64,000 nucleotides of DNA from Winogradskyella pacifica (lineage in GTDB: Bacteria; Bacteroidota; Bacteroidia; Flavobacteriales; Flavobacteriaceae). Position 1 is the stretch's first letter; each line of letters starts with the position of its first letter. The stretch covers positions 1-64,000 of the forward strand of contig NZ_JABFDI010000013.1 of NCBI RefSeq assembly GCF_013403915.1. Direction: 5' to 3'. Below are positions 9,101-17,835 of this stretch, in pieces. The notes beneath the pieces were generated by a model that saw only the letters and a list, made by a program, of their open reading frames with translations, did not search any database and had not been told where the DNA came from. The position numbers were made by a program, and so were the translations under genes.

Positions 9101-9411
9101 AATTTAGTTGATTAAAAACCCTACTTCTTAATCACCGTTACCGAAATTTACCCAAACCTCGGCTTAATATAAAATAATTAGATTCAATATAAACACCTTA
9201 GATTTTAACGAATGGCTCTTTATTAAAATAGTTCATTCTTCTACATAATTTAAAAGCTTAGATCTACCATAACTATTGAGCCGAACAAAACTAAATTTAT
9301 ATCAATAACTTACAAATAGTCAGGTTTGAAATGCAGTGTTTTGTATGTGAATGAACTATTTTGTTTTATTCTTTCCTTTTTAGCAGTCATTCCTATACAT
9401 AAATTAGAAAC
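9101..9411. other. Gene-free spacer between two terminators
   Basis: No reading frame here looks like a gene: the minus-strand frame that would end I-S-V-T-V-I-K-K at 9121 is closed by a stop eight codons upstream. The stretch contains copy A of a repeated motif (9331-9355). A small transcript ending at the 9074-9100 hairpin is possible but unproven. Confidence 0.4.
9331..9355 (+). repeat. Repeated motif, copy A
   Basis: ATGCAGTGTTTTGTATGT is matched by ATGCAATACTTTGTATGT (copy C, 12460) and ATGCAATACTATGTATAT (copy B, 12272). Most differences are transitions. Copies A and C also share a following CT, then a TTTTGTTTT tract. Confidence 0.5.
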
Positions 9412-9447
9412 AAAATAGCGATACTCAAAAAAGAGTATCGCTATTTT
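9412..9447 (-). terminator. Terminator of the LRR/LamG T9SS gene
   Basis: A perfect 15-bp stem (9412-9426 with 9433-9447) with a six-base loop lies 22 bases past the stop codon of the gene at 9470-12193. Confidence 0.85.
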
Positions 9448-9469
9448 AACTACATCAAATTTACTTATA

Positions 9470-12193
9470 TTACTTTTTTACTATTCGTTTTATAGTTTCA
9501 TTTTCGTCTATTTTAATTTTTAAGACATAGATGCCTGCTTCATATTGATTTAAATTAATTATAAAATTATCACTTGTATTTACATTGTTTAAAAGCAAAC
9601 GTCCATTTAAATCGTACACGGTAATTTTAACTTCCTTAATACTTGGTAGCATAATAGACACTTGACCATCTGTTGGGTTTGGGTACACTTTAATAGCATT
9701 CAATATATTACGATCTCCAACTCCTAAAACTTCTTCAACTGTAACAACAATCTCTACACGTTCGCTGTAACAACCGTCATCACTAACACTAGCGACCCAA
9801 TACGATGTTGAACCAATAGTTTCTGTACTAGGAGTTGGTGCTTCTGAATCAGGAACTCCTCCTGTTTCAGCTTCATACCAAGCTAAGTCTAATCCACCTG
9901 AAGTTGCAGTTAATACACTAGCATCATCACCTTGACTGTAAGTCACTAATGCTGTTACTATTGGCACTTCTGGAATGTCTGAAATAATAACATTAACCAT
10001 AGTTCTTTCGCTTTCGCAACCATTTGCATTAGAATCTGACACATAATAAGTCCCGGTTTCTAAATCGGTAGTAGCAATTAAAGCCGTATCATTAGTTTCG
10101 GAGTTGTACCATTTTAATGTCGACCCTATAATTTCTAAATCCGTTACTGTTGCACTTCCACAAAATGTCTGTGTATCAACTGCTGGTGCTGTTGGTATAA
10201 CGACACCAGATGTAAGTGGAGATCCCATTAACCAGTTTGATGTTGTTCCAAATAAGGTAAAATTATTTAAAATACCATCGTTTCCATTTCCTGTGGCATC
10301 CACTAGTTGAAGCTCTGAACTATTATAATCCGCATTTAAGCCATGATTGAATTTATAATACGCTACCAAACCTTCTTCTACTCCTTGTAGTTCACAATTT
10401 TTACTTTTGTTGATTTGATTAGCCGTTCTTGCTATGTTCCAAATTCTAACGTCATCAATAGCTGCATCCAAAAATCGATCATTAAATTGTGGATCTTTTC
10501 CTATATTAAGATTTCGGTACGCATTACCAATATTCATTGTGAAATCTTGAGAAGCAACTTCAATACCATCTACATAAATTTTTGCTGTGGTTCCATCATA
10601 AACACCTGCAATATGATGCCATGTATTTAAACTTATACTGTTTTCAGGTGAATTTGTTTCGTTCCATCCAGAATTTCCTAAGGTAAAATTAACAACACCA
10701 TTACCTCCTGCTCTTAGCATATAACCCGAATTAAAAGGACCATTAGCGTCATCTTTATTAATAATATTTCCTAAATAAGCTTGTGATGCAAAAGAATTAA
10801 ACTTAACATAAGCTTCTAATGTAATGGTATTACCTGTAATTCTTACACTTGCATCATCACCACAATCTATAAAGTCGTGTGAATTTCCAAAATTAAGGTA
10901 AGTTGCAGGTGTACTTATAGGAGACCCAGCTAACCAATTACTAGTTGATCCTAACAATTCAAAATTATGTAATGTTCCATGAGTTGTATTTTCAGAACTA
11001 TCTAAAAGTACTGTTTCTTGAGTATTGTCTTGGCTATCTAAACCTTGATTAAAATTATAATATGCAATTAAACCTGTTTCATCATTTTGTAATTCAACGT
11101 TTTTAGATTCATTTAATTCTTCAACAGTTCTTACTACATTCCATATACGGACTTCATCAATAGAGCCATTAAATAGGTAATTGGCATCATTATAAGATCC
11201 TATATTCACTTCATTTCCATTAATTGATGGTAATACATTAGTATTCGTAGCTACTAAAGATCCATCTTTATATAATTTTAAAGTTTGTGACGGGCTATCA
11301 TAACTAACAGCCACGTGATACCATGTATTAAGTTCTAATATATTTGAATCTTCTACAGCATTCCACTGACCATTATGGCCAGCCGATAATATACCATTCG
11401 GTACCCATAACGCATGTTGTCCAAAATTATCAGAACCTGAAACTATATTATTCTCGGCAGCAAATTCATTAAGATAAATCCATGCTTCTTTAGTATAAGA
11501 CTCAGTTAATATATTACCACAATCGATATAATCGTCTACTCCATCTAAATTTAAATGTGTCGCTGAAACATCAATCGGTAAAATTGGATTGAAATCTTGC
11601 CAAACTGCTGTATTTTGGTATGCAGCTACAGCACTATAAGGTACATATAAAGTTCTATTTACTGATGGCCCAAAGTCATTATCAAAAACAGATGGGTTAA
11701 TTACTAAAGGAGTAGTACTATTACAAATGACAGTAGTTAAACTATGGCACATTCCAAAAGCTCGTGGACCTATAGAAGTTACAGAATTACCTATATTAAC
11801 TGTTTGTAAACTTGTGCAATGATCAAATGCTAGTTCTCCTATAGAAATCACTGAATTAGGAATTGTAACAGAAGTTAAGCTATGGCACATAGCAAAAGCT
11901 GCAGTCCCTATCGAAGTCACCGAATCAGGAATTAGGACTGAAGTTAAGTCTAAAGAATCAAAAAAAGCAGCTTCACCTATAGCAGTGACTTCATAAGTAT
12001 TTGAATCGTAGATAACCGTTTCTGGAATCATTACAGTTTTAGACATCATCATAAAATTTTGCCCTACTTCAACCGTAAGTGGATCTGAGACTGAAGTTAT
12101 ATTATAATTAATGCCATCAGCATTAAAGGTTTGTCCATAAGACGTTAATTGGAATAAAAGCACCAACGTAAATAAGTAAAATTTTAGTTTCAT
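9470..12193 (-). CDS. T9SS-secreted protein with LRR and LamG domains
   Basis: The 907-aa surface or secreted protein has, in order: a signal peptide (about 1-20); BspA-type leucine-rich repeats (about 65-175, units like SVTSIGTAAFAMCHSLTSV); two LamG/concanavalin-like domains (about 215-390 and 435-640, each with DEVRIWNVVRT or DDVRIWNIART and a following C-E-L-Q or V-E-L-Q segment); Ig-like regions (about 690-830); and a type A T9SS sorting domain (VYPNPTDGQ to IKRIVKK). The LamG units are clearly duplicated. The likely role is adhesion or polysaccharide binding. A -7 box TAGATTTG lies at 12227-12234 on the minus strand. It lies downstream of the LytTR regulator but behind a separate terminator. 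Confidence 0.92.
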   Translation of the reverse strand: MKLKFYLFTLVLLFQLTSYGQTFNADGINYNITSVSDPLTVEVGQNFMMMSKTVMIPETVIYDSNTYEVTAIGEAAFFDSLDLTSVLIPDSVTSIGTAAFAMCHSLTSVTIPNSVISIGELAFDHCTSLQTVNIGNSVTSIGPRAFGMCHSLTTVICNSTTPLVINPSVFDNDFGPSVNRTLYVPYSAVAAYQNTAVWQDFNPILPIDVSATHLNLDGVDDYIDCGNILTESYTKEAWIYLNEFAAENNIVSGSDNFGQHALWVPNGILSAGHNGQWNAVEDSNILELNTWYHVAVSYDSPSQTLKLYKDGSLVATNTNVLPSINGNEVNIGSYNDANYLFNGSIDEVRIWNVVRTVEELNESKNVELQNDETGLIAYYNFNQGLDSQDNTQETVLLDSSENTTHGTLHNFELLGSTSNWLAGSPISTPATYLNFGNSHDFIDCGDDASVRITGNTITLEAYVKFNSFASQAYLGNIINKDDANGPFNSGYMLRAGGNGVVNFTLGNSGWNETNSPENSISLNTWHHIAGVYDGTTAKIYVDGIEVASQDFTMNIGNAYRNLNIGKDPQFNDRFLDAAIDDVRIWNIARTANQINKSKNCELQGVEEGLVAYYKFNHGLNADYNSSELQLVDATGNGNDGILNNFTLFGTTSNWLMGSPLTSGVVIPTAPAVDTQTFCGSATVTDLEIIGSTLKWYNSETNDTALIATTDLETGTYYVSDSNANGCESERTMVNVIISDIPEVPIVTALVTYSQGDDASVLTATSGGLDLAWYEAETGGVPDSEAPTPSTETIGSTSYWVASVSDDGCYSERVEIVVTVEEVLGVGDRNILNAIKVYPNPTDGQVSIMLPSIKEVKITVYDLNGRLLLNNVNTSDNFIINLNQYEAGIYVLKIKIDENETIKRIVKK

Positions 12194-12226
12194 AGGTTAT
12201 AGATTTAGTTTGAATTAATAATCATT

Positions 12227-12234
12227 CAAATCTA
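12227..12234 (-). promoter_or_regulatory. -7 box of the LRR/LamG gene
   Basis: TAGATTTG on the minus strand, about 34 bases upstream of the start codon, fits TAnnTTTG. No clear -33 box is visible, which would suit an activator-dependent promoter. Confidence 0.45.
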
Positions 12235-12271
12235 TATAATTACCGATGAAATACATTTTTAACGTGTCCAA

Positions 12272-12295
12272 ATGCAATACTATGTATATAAATGG
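12272..12295 (+). repeat. Repeated motif, copy B
   Basis: ATGCAATACTATGTATATAA lies about 38 bp beyond the -7 box of the LRR/LamG gene, a typical position for an activator site. It is the most divergent of the three copies. Confidence 0.45.
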
Positions 12296-12326
12296 TATTT
12301 CAATCCCTAATATTTTCATTTAATGA

Positions 12327-12368
12327 CAAAAAAAAGCAGCCCTACCATAATGGTAAATGCTGCCTTTT
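12327..12368 (-). terminator. Terminator of the kinase-regulator operon
   Basis: AGCAGC / GCTGCC arms and an inner TACCAT / ATGGTA pair form a long hairpin. On the minus strand it is followed by eight or more Ts, which separates the kinase-regulator transcript from the T9SS gene. Confidence 0.75.
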
Positions 12369-12459
12369 GCTATTAATCAGATTATAAAGAATGGTTGGTT
12401 ATCCGTTCAACCACTAATATATGGCTAAACTATTCCTTATCTTTTAAATTTGGGACGAG

Positions 12460-12484
12460 ATGCAATACTTTGTATGTAAGTCAC
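12460..12484 (+). repeat. Repeated motif, copy C
   Basis: ATGCAATACTTTGTATGTAA lies just past the stop codon of the LytTR regulator gene. It is the closest match to copy A at 9331. Confidence 0.5.
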
Positions 12485-12551
12485 TGTTTTTGTTTTGGTT
12501 GAGACAAATGATCCTATACTTAGATCTTAATACTCAAAAAATTGATAATGG

Positions 12552-13220
12552 CTACTTAAACTGTTTTGCATAGGTTCTAGACAATGGTATTTCTACATTG
12601 TTAATTTCAAGTGTGTTTGTTGTAATACGCTCTACTTTATTTTTATTTACTAAAAAGGACCGATGCGCTCTTGCAAATGTGTGCAATGGCAATTGCTCTG
12701 CTATAGTACTCAACGATTGTCTTATACTATATTTTTTTGAAATAGTATAAATACTACTATAATTACCATCAGCTACAAAATATCTTATATCTGAATATTT
12801 AACATTTACCGTATCATATCCATCTTTAAATTGAAAATTCTGATTTTCATTTTTCTGAATGACAATACCTATGGATGCCATTAAATCTACTTTCTTTATA
12901 GGCTTTGTTAAATAACCATATGGCTTTGTTTTTATGGCTTCGCTCATTAAAGCAAAATCTTGCTGACCCGTGATAAAAATAACAGCGGCATTATCATTTT
13001 TGTTTTGAGATAAGGTTATGCCTTCATTTTTACCACTTAAATTAATATCCATCAATATAATCTCTGGTACAAAGGTTTTCATTTCAGCAATTGCAGTATT
13101 GGCATCATTTGCGATTTCAATATTTTTAAATCGTTCTTCTTGTAAAATCTCTGAAATGTATTCGGCTATAATAATGTCATCTTCAATAATAAGTATTTTG
13201 GTGTTTTTAGGGTTATGCAT
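12552..13220 (-). CDS. LytTR-family response regulator
   Basis: The 222-aa protein has a receiver domain (1-125) with the acidic pair Glu13/Asp14, phospho-acceptor Asp58 in MDINLSG, Thr84 and Lys106 (Y-L-T-K-P). A LytTR DNA-binding domain follows (about 135-222: VNVKYSDIRYFVADGNYSSIY, then RAHRSFLVNKNKVERI). All catalytic residues are present. The start overlaps the kinase stop by 8 bp, so the two are translated together and almost certainly act as a pair. Targets are unknown; the adjacent T9SS gene and the repeated motif around it are candidates. Confidence 0.93.
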   Translation of the reverse strand: MHNPKNTKILIIEDDIIIAEYISEILQEERFKNIEIANDANTAIAEMKTFVPEIILMDINLSGKNEGITLSQNKNDNAAVIFITGQQDFALMSEAIKTKPYGYLTKPIKKVDLMASIGIVIQKNENQNFQFKDGYDTVNVKYSDIRYFVADGNYSSIYTISKKYSIRQSLSTIAEQLPLHTFARAHRSFLVNKNKVERITTNTLEINNVEIPLSRTYAKQFK

Positions 13221-14910
13221 TACTTATGTCTTTTTGAAATGAAAATGTAAAACCATTTTCAGTATTAATAGTATACTCAATTTTAAGTTGTCGACAGATT
13301 TTATCTATCAGTTTTGGTTTTATTTCTTGCGTCATAATAACCGTTCCATTATCTGAATACAGAAAACTAAGCTTATTTTCTTTAACACGTAATTCAACAT
13401 TAATGGTTTTATTATCCTGATTATTAAAAGCATGTTTTATAGAATTTATAGATAATTCGGTAAGTAATAATCCAAAATACATGGCATAGTCTGATGGAAT
13501 TTCTACAGTGTCTATTTTAAAATTTGTACTAATGTTATTTTCGTTAAATACGTCTAAAAAACTTTGTTTAACATCGTTTAGATAATTTGAGATTTCTATT
13601 TTCTCTTTATCATTATTTTTATATAAGTGCTTGTGAAGTGTTGAAATGGCTTCTACTTTTGTCAATATATTTTTAAGTTGAAAACTATTTTCGGTAGACG
13701 CTTTTTTCAATTGATCTGAAATAAGAATGACCACCAATTGCAAATTATTATTAATTCTATGGTTGGCTTCACTTAGTAAAAACTCGTTTTCTTTAGATAA
13801 TATTTTTAATTGCTTGTTACTTTCTTTCGCCCCTTTTAAAACATAGGCAATTAACAATGTTACTATAATAACAACAATCAATAGACTAACAATAGCATAA
13901 AACATAACCGTGTTAGAGGCCAAAGCTTTATTTTTATTTTCAATTTCGAGGGCATTAATTCTAATTTGATTCTCTTTCTCCGATAATTTGTATTTTTCCT
14001 CAAGTTCAAACAGAAATTTATTATGCTCTAGTTTATAATATTTATCTGTAAGTTTTAATCTTACTTTTAAATATTGATAAGCCTTGATTGTATTGCCAAG
14101 CTTTTCGTAAATATTTCTTATGTTATCGGTGAGTAAAATTTCGCCATAAAACAATTCATTTTTTTGGGCAAAATCTAAGCCATTCAACGATTCTTCTAAA
14201 GCCTTAGTATACTGCTTATCCTTTATTAAGACGCGGGTATAATTAATATAAGCATCAATTTTATTCTGAATTAACTGATGCCTTTCAGCAAAATCAATAA
14301 GTTCTTCTAAATTATGTATTGCTTTTTTAAAATCCTTTTCCTTTTCATAAACGCCTGAAATTTCTAGCATAGAATAAAATATTCCATTTTTATCATTCAG
14401 TTCTTTTGAAATCTTTAATGATTTCTGAGCATATAAAAGTGTAGAATCTGGTTGGATAAAATACTCTGAAAACAAGGCTGCTTTTCTACTGTAATATTTT
14501 GCTAAATATATAGGAGCAATTTTATGCGTTTCTAAAATCAATTTAGCAGCTTCTAAATGCTTTATCGATTCAGCGAATAAGGTTCTCTTTCTATAAAATT
14601 CAGCAATCTTTACATGGTATAAAAATTCTAACTCTTTATTTTTAGAAATTTTAATAGCTTCAAATGCTTTTAAATAGTAGGTATTAGCTGTATCGTAATT
14701 CAGTTTTAGCTTATATATTTCTGCTAAACCTAATAACAAATGAATTTCCTCTACTTTGATACTGGTGGTTTCGAGATTTTTGTTGTAGTAAAAAAGTGCT
14801 TCATCCAATTTGTTTTCAGATATTAGATTTTGTCCAAAATCTATAATATCTTCGGTTTGACTATGTGACGCATTACAAACAAAAAAAAGCATGATAATTA
14901 AGTACTTCAT
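13213..14910 (-). CDS. TPR-containing sensor histidine kinase
   Basis: The 565-aa protein has a signal-like N-terminus (MKYLIIMLFFVCNASHSQ), an alpha-helical sensor region of TPR-like units (about 25-300), a short coiled coil, one membrane span (about 331-354) and a cytoplasmic kinase. The phospho-acceptor lies in EANHRINNNLQLV (His384), the HisKA_2 type. The ATPase domain has the N-box ELSINSIKHAF and the G1-type SDNGT. TPRs outside and LytTR partners are common in Bacteroidota. The signal sensed is unknown. It is the first gene of the two-component operon. Confidence 0.92.
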   Translation of the reverse strand: MKYLIIMLFFVCNASHSQTEDIIDFGQNLISENKLDEALFYYNKNLETTSIKVEEIHLLLGLAEIYKLKLNYDTANTYYLKAFEAIKISKNKELEFLYHVKIAEFYRKRTLFAESIKHLEAAKLILETHKIAPIYLAKYYSRKAALFSEYFIQPDSTLLYAQKSLKISKELNDKNGIFYSMLEISGVYEKEKDFKKAIHNLEELIDFAERHQLIQNKIDAYINYTRVLIKDKQYTKALEESLNGLDFAQKNELFYGEILLTDNIRNIYEKLGNTIKAYQYLKVRLKLTDKYYKLEHNKFLFELEEKYKLSEKENQIRINALEIENKNKALASNTVMFYAIVSLLIVVIIVTLLIAYVLKGAKESNKQLKILSKENEFLLSEANHRINNNLQLVVILISDQLKKASTENSFQLKNILTKVEAISTLHKHLYKNNDKEKIEISNYLNDVKQSFLDVFNENNISTNFKIDTVEIPSDYAMYFGLLLTELSINSIKHAFNNQDNKTINVELRVKENKLSFLYSDNGTVIMTQEIKPKLIDKICRQLKIEYTINTENGFTFSFQKDISNA

Positions 14911-14987
14911 ATTATGCTTTATGCTTATTTTTTTTTAGAAATTAAATAGAAATTACTATAACAATCCAATGATTCAGTTTCCACTAA

Positions 14988-15695
14988 TTAAGCTTTTATA
15001 ATTTTTTGAATACGTGTATCGTTTGCAGAACTGATTTTAATAAAATAAATGCCTTCCGTTAAAATTGAAACATCAACGGATTCCTCAATTGTTTTCTGTT
15101 GTAAAACTGAATTTCCATAAATATCATACAATACAACATCTAAAACCTCGCTATTAGGCTTTGAAATAAATAAGTTATCTGAAACTGGATTGGGATAAAT
15201 CTTCAATTCTGATAAAATTTGATCTGAATTTGATAAACTCACATTTCTATAAGTTGCTATATAACCTGGAAAATTCTCTAATCTTAACTGAGTAAAATCA
15301 GCATTAGAATTTAAGGTGATGGAACGACTTGTATTGGCTGCTACTTGGTTAAAAAAAAGATTTTCAAGATTAATTTCACCTGAAGTATCACATACAGCAA
15401 GTGACTGCACAAAACTATTTGGTGTTAAAGTATTTTGTTCAGCATCATAGGTATAATAGCCATTAAATCCATTACACGCTCCAAATCCCTCAAAAGTTAA
15501 GTCGCTATTAATGGTGAGTTGAGGAATATAATCTGGCTGCACATCCTCATAATCCCAAACGACACCGTCTAGATCTGCTTCCAATTGATGCAAATACCAA
15601 GTGCCATATAGATTAGAATCCTGTGCGTTTATGTTCTTTATAAAGAACAGAAAACAAAAAAATATAATTAACCGCTTTGTAGTTTTAGAATTCAT
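14988..15695 (-). CDS. T9SS-sorted protein with META/lipocalin-like domain
   Basis: The 235-aa protein has a signal peptide (about 1-24) and a small beta domain (about 28-150) with G-T-W-Y-L, L-T-F-E-G-F-G-A-C-N-G-F-N-G-Y-Y, similar to META/HslJ-like or lipocalin-like folds. A type A T9SS sorting domain follows (about 163-235: IYPNPVSDNLFIS to KIIKA). It is exported and probably surface-bound. Function unknown. It lies 77 bp upstream of the kinase gene on the same strand and might be co-transcribed with it. Confidence 0.82.
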   Translation of the reverse strand: MNSKTTKRLIIFFCFLFFIKNINAQDSNLYGTWYLHQLEADLDGVVWDYEDVQPDYIPQLTINSDLTFEGFGACNGFNGYYTYDAEQNTLTPNSFVQSLAVCDTSGEINLENLFFNQVAANTSRSITLNSNADFTQLRLENFPGYIATYRNVSLSNSDQILSELKIYPNPVSDNLFISKPNSEVLDVVLYDIYGNSVLQQKTIEESVDVSILTEGIYFIKISSANDTRIQKIIKA

Positions 15696-15778
15696 AAATA
15701 AGAGTTTAGACTCTAAATTTACTCTTTTTTTAATACTTGTAAAATTTGATTATCTCTAATCAAAGTAAATAAGACAGA

Positions 15779-17044
15779 TTACGTTTTCTGTTTTTTCTTT
15801 TTAGCTGCTGGAAATAACACGTTATTTAAAATTAATCGGTACCCAGGAGATGTAGGATGTAAGTCTAATTCTGTTTTTGGATCACCTACTCTATGTGTGT
15901 AATCTTCTGGATCGTGACCGCCGTAAAAGGTAAAGAAACCTTTTCCTTTAATACCATGAATGTATTTGGCTTCACCATTGGTTCTGTTTTCTCCCATGAC
16001 CAAAACATTCGATTTAATTTGGTCTCTACTAAACGAGGTTGTTTGCCCCATAAACCCTTTAACTAAAGCGGTGTGATTTTGAGTTAACATGGTTGGAATG
16101 GGATCCCATTTGGCAGAATATTCCATTAATGAAAAATAATCTGTAGTCTTTGGTATTTGACGTTTCTCAGTCATGTCTATCGAAGAAAACTCATAAACAT
16201 TAGGACTCCGTTCTAAAATATAATCCTTAAAAGCAAAGGTTTTATTAAAATCGATTTTATTCTGATAGCCTGGATCGCTACCATCTCCATCAAACATAGG
16301 CTCACAAATATCTATGCCTTCAGCTGACAAAGCAATATCAAAACTATCGGTTGCAGAACACATGGCGAACATAAATCCACCTCCAACAACATAATCTCTA
16401 ATTTTTAATGATACGGCTAATTTTTCCTCAGAAACTTTGTTGTAACCTAAGCGTTTAGCCAAGGCTTCAGCTTCTTTTTTATCTTCAATATACCAAGCAG
16501 CTGATCGGTAAGCGCGATAAAATTTTCCGTATTGTCCTGTAAAATCTTCGTGATGTAAATGCAACCAATCGTATAGTAATAATTCATCGTTTAAAACCTC
16601 TTCGTCGTAAATGGTTTCATAAGGAATTTCAGCATAAGTTAAAACCATAGTTACCGCATCGTCCCATGGCTTTAATCCTTTAGGTGTATAAACAGCAATT
16701 TTAGGTGCTTTTTCTAACACAACTGCTTCTTGATTTACGGCAGGACTCGCAATATCTTCTAAAATTTGAGCTGCTTGTGCCTCTGAAATCACTTCAAACG
16801 AGACTCCTCTAATTTGGCATTCGCGTTGAATAATATCTGCATCAGGCAATAAAAACGAACCGCCTCTATAATTAAGAAGCCATTTTACTTTAAGTTCACG
16901 TTCTAAAGTCCAGTAGGTTAAACCATATGCTTTAAGATGGTTCTTCTGTGTTTCAACATCCATTGGAATAAGAATATAGGATGCGTAAGCATTGGCACTT
17001 AAGAAGAGTGTAAAAATTATAATGAGTAAATTTTTCAAGTTCAT
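15779..17044 (-). CDS. Conserved exported protein, commonly named asparagine synthetase B
   Basis: The 421-aa protein has a signal peptide (about 1-21, ending NAYAS) and starts its mature part YILIPMDVETQKNHLKAYG. It resembles a widespread Flavobacteriia family that I recall being labelled asparagine synthetase B. The sequence has no N-terminal Cys glutaminase, no SGGLDS ATP-pyrophosphatase loop, and is exported, so that name is unlikely to be right. Visible conserved stretches are YDWLHLHHEDFTGQYGKF, GGFMFAMCSATDSFDIAL and IHGIKGKGFFTFYGGHDPEDY. The HHEDFTGQYGKF and GGGFMFAMCSATD parts recall glutamine-amidotransferase-like folds, but that is only an impression. Real function unknown. Confidence 0.8.
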   Translation of the reverse strand: MNLKNLLIIIFTLFLSANAYASYILIPMDVETQKNHLKAYGLTYWTLERELKVKWLLNYRGGSFLLPDADIIQRECQIRGVSFEVISEAQAAQILEDIASPAVNQEAVVLEKAPKIAVYTPKGLKPWDDAVTMVLTYAEIPYETIYDEEVLNDELLLYDWLHLHHEDFTGQYGKFYRAYRSAAWYIEDKKEAEALAKRLGYNKVSEEKLAVSLKIRDYVVGGGFMFAMCSATDSFDIALSAEGIDICEPMFDGDGSDPGYQNKIDFNKTFAFKDYILERSPNVYEFSSIDMTEKRQIPKTTDYFSLMEYSAKWDPIPTMLTQNHTALVKGFMGQTTSFSRDQIKSNVLVMGENRTNGEAKYIHGIKGKGFFTFYGGHDPEDYTHRVGDPKTELDLHPTSPGYRLILNNVLFPAAKKKKQKT

Positions 17045-17109
17045 GGAATTAGAACGAAATATAAGTATTTTTTAGTCTTTAGAGACTCGTTTTATCATTC
17101 TTTTAAGAC

Positions 17110-17835
17110 CTAAATCGAATATGTAATAAGTTCATCGTAATACGGAAGGCATTCATTTAGTAACGGTTTAAGATGCCGAGGAAAAGCTTCCTTTTTTTCT
17201 TTATACATCATAAAACCACTCGATTGATGTACGTTTTTGTACCAATATTTAGCCCAAATACCATCTTCTATAAGTTGCTGCGGTTGCCAGGACAACATGT
17301 TTGTATCGAACGGAATTTCAGCAAATTCACATAATTTTTGAAGTGTCCGCTCTGGATTTAATAATACCTTTTTAGAATCTAATACTACAAATGGGATATT
17401 TTGTGTTTTAAAATAATCAATTAGCTCTACATGAAGCGCATAACCGACATCGTTTAACGTTGGGTTTTCTATGACCTTATCAAAAGACGGTAACATCTCT
17501 TTAGGATGTCTTGTTAAAATGATATTAATAGTGTTCCTCATAAAATCACGATTTAATCCCAACAGATGATGCGTCATGTGTTTAAAAAACAGGACTGGTT
17601 TTTCGGTATTATCAAGCATCATTTTAACGACTTCGTCTCCATCATTTTCCATCGTATCTAGAATGAGTTGAGATCCTGGATGATACTTTTGAGCTTCCGG
17701 ATGATTTTTTAAATAGTAACCGTATAAGGGCTCATCAAACACTTTGGTATCTTTTCGTTGTGCAAAAGCATACATTAAGGCTGTTGAAATATTTCGTGGT
17801 CCAGACCATAAACACATACGTTTTATACTAGTCAT
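17110..17835 (-). CDS. Sulfotransferase-like P-loop protein
   Basis: The 241-aa cytoplasmic protein begins MTSIKRMCLWSGPRNISTALM, where S-G-P-R-N-I-S-T is the 5'-phosphosulfate-binding loop. IILTRHPKEMLPSF is the 3'-phosphate-binding segment of PAPS-dependent sulfotransferases. The family is often labelled branched-chain aminotransferase-like because some relatives are joined to an aminotransferase. Its start overlaps the stop of the upstream class IV aminotransferase by 8 bp, so the two are probably made together. Acceptor unknown. Confidence 0.82.
   Translation of the reverse strand: MTSIKRMCLWSGPRNISTALMYAFAQRKDTKVFDEPLYGYYLKNHPEAQKYHPGSQLILDTMENDGDEVVKMMLDNTEKPVLFFKHMTHHLLGLNRDFMRNTINIILTRHPKEMLPSFDKVIENPTLNDVGYALHVELIDYFKTQNIPFVVLDSKKVLLNPERTLQKLCEFAEIPFDTNMLSWQPQQLIEDGIWAKYWYKNVHQSSGFMMYKEKKEAFPRHLKPLLNECLPYYDELITYSI

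Larger units (their letters stand above)
12296..12551. other. Spacer between LytTR regulator and T9SS gene
   Basis: The whole 12194-12551 spacer is gene-free. Apart from the promoter and motif copy B it holds the regulator's terminator and motif copy C. No other structure was recognised. Confidence 0.4.

Noticed and set aside
9121..9150. Minus-strand tail I-S-V-T-V-I-K-K resembling the end of a protein gene
   Set aside because: An in-frame stop lies eight codons upstream and no frameshifted extension could be recognised, so there is not enough to call a pseudogene.
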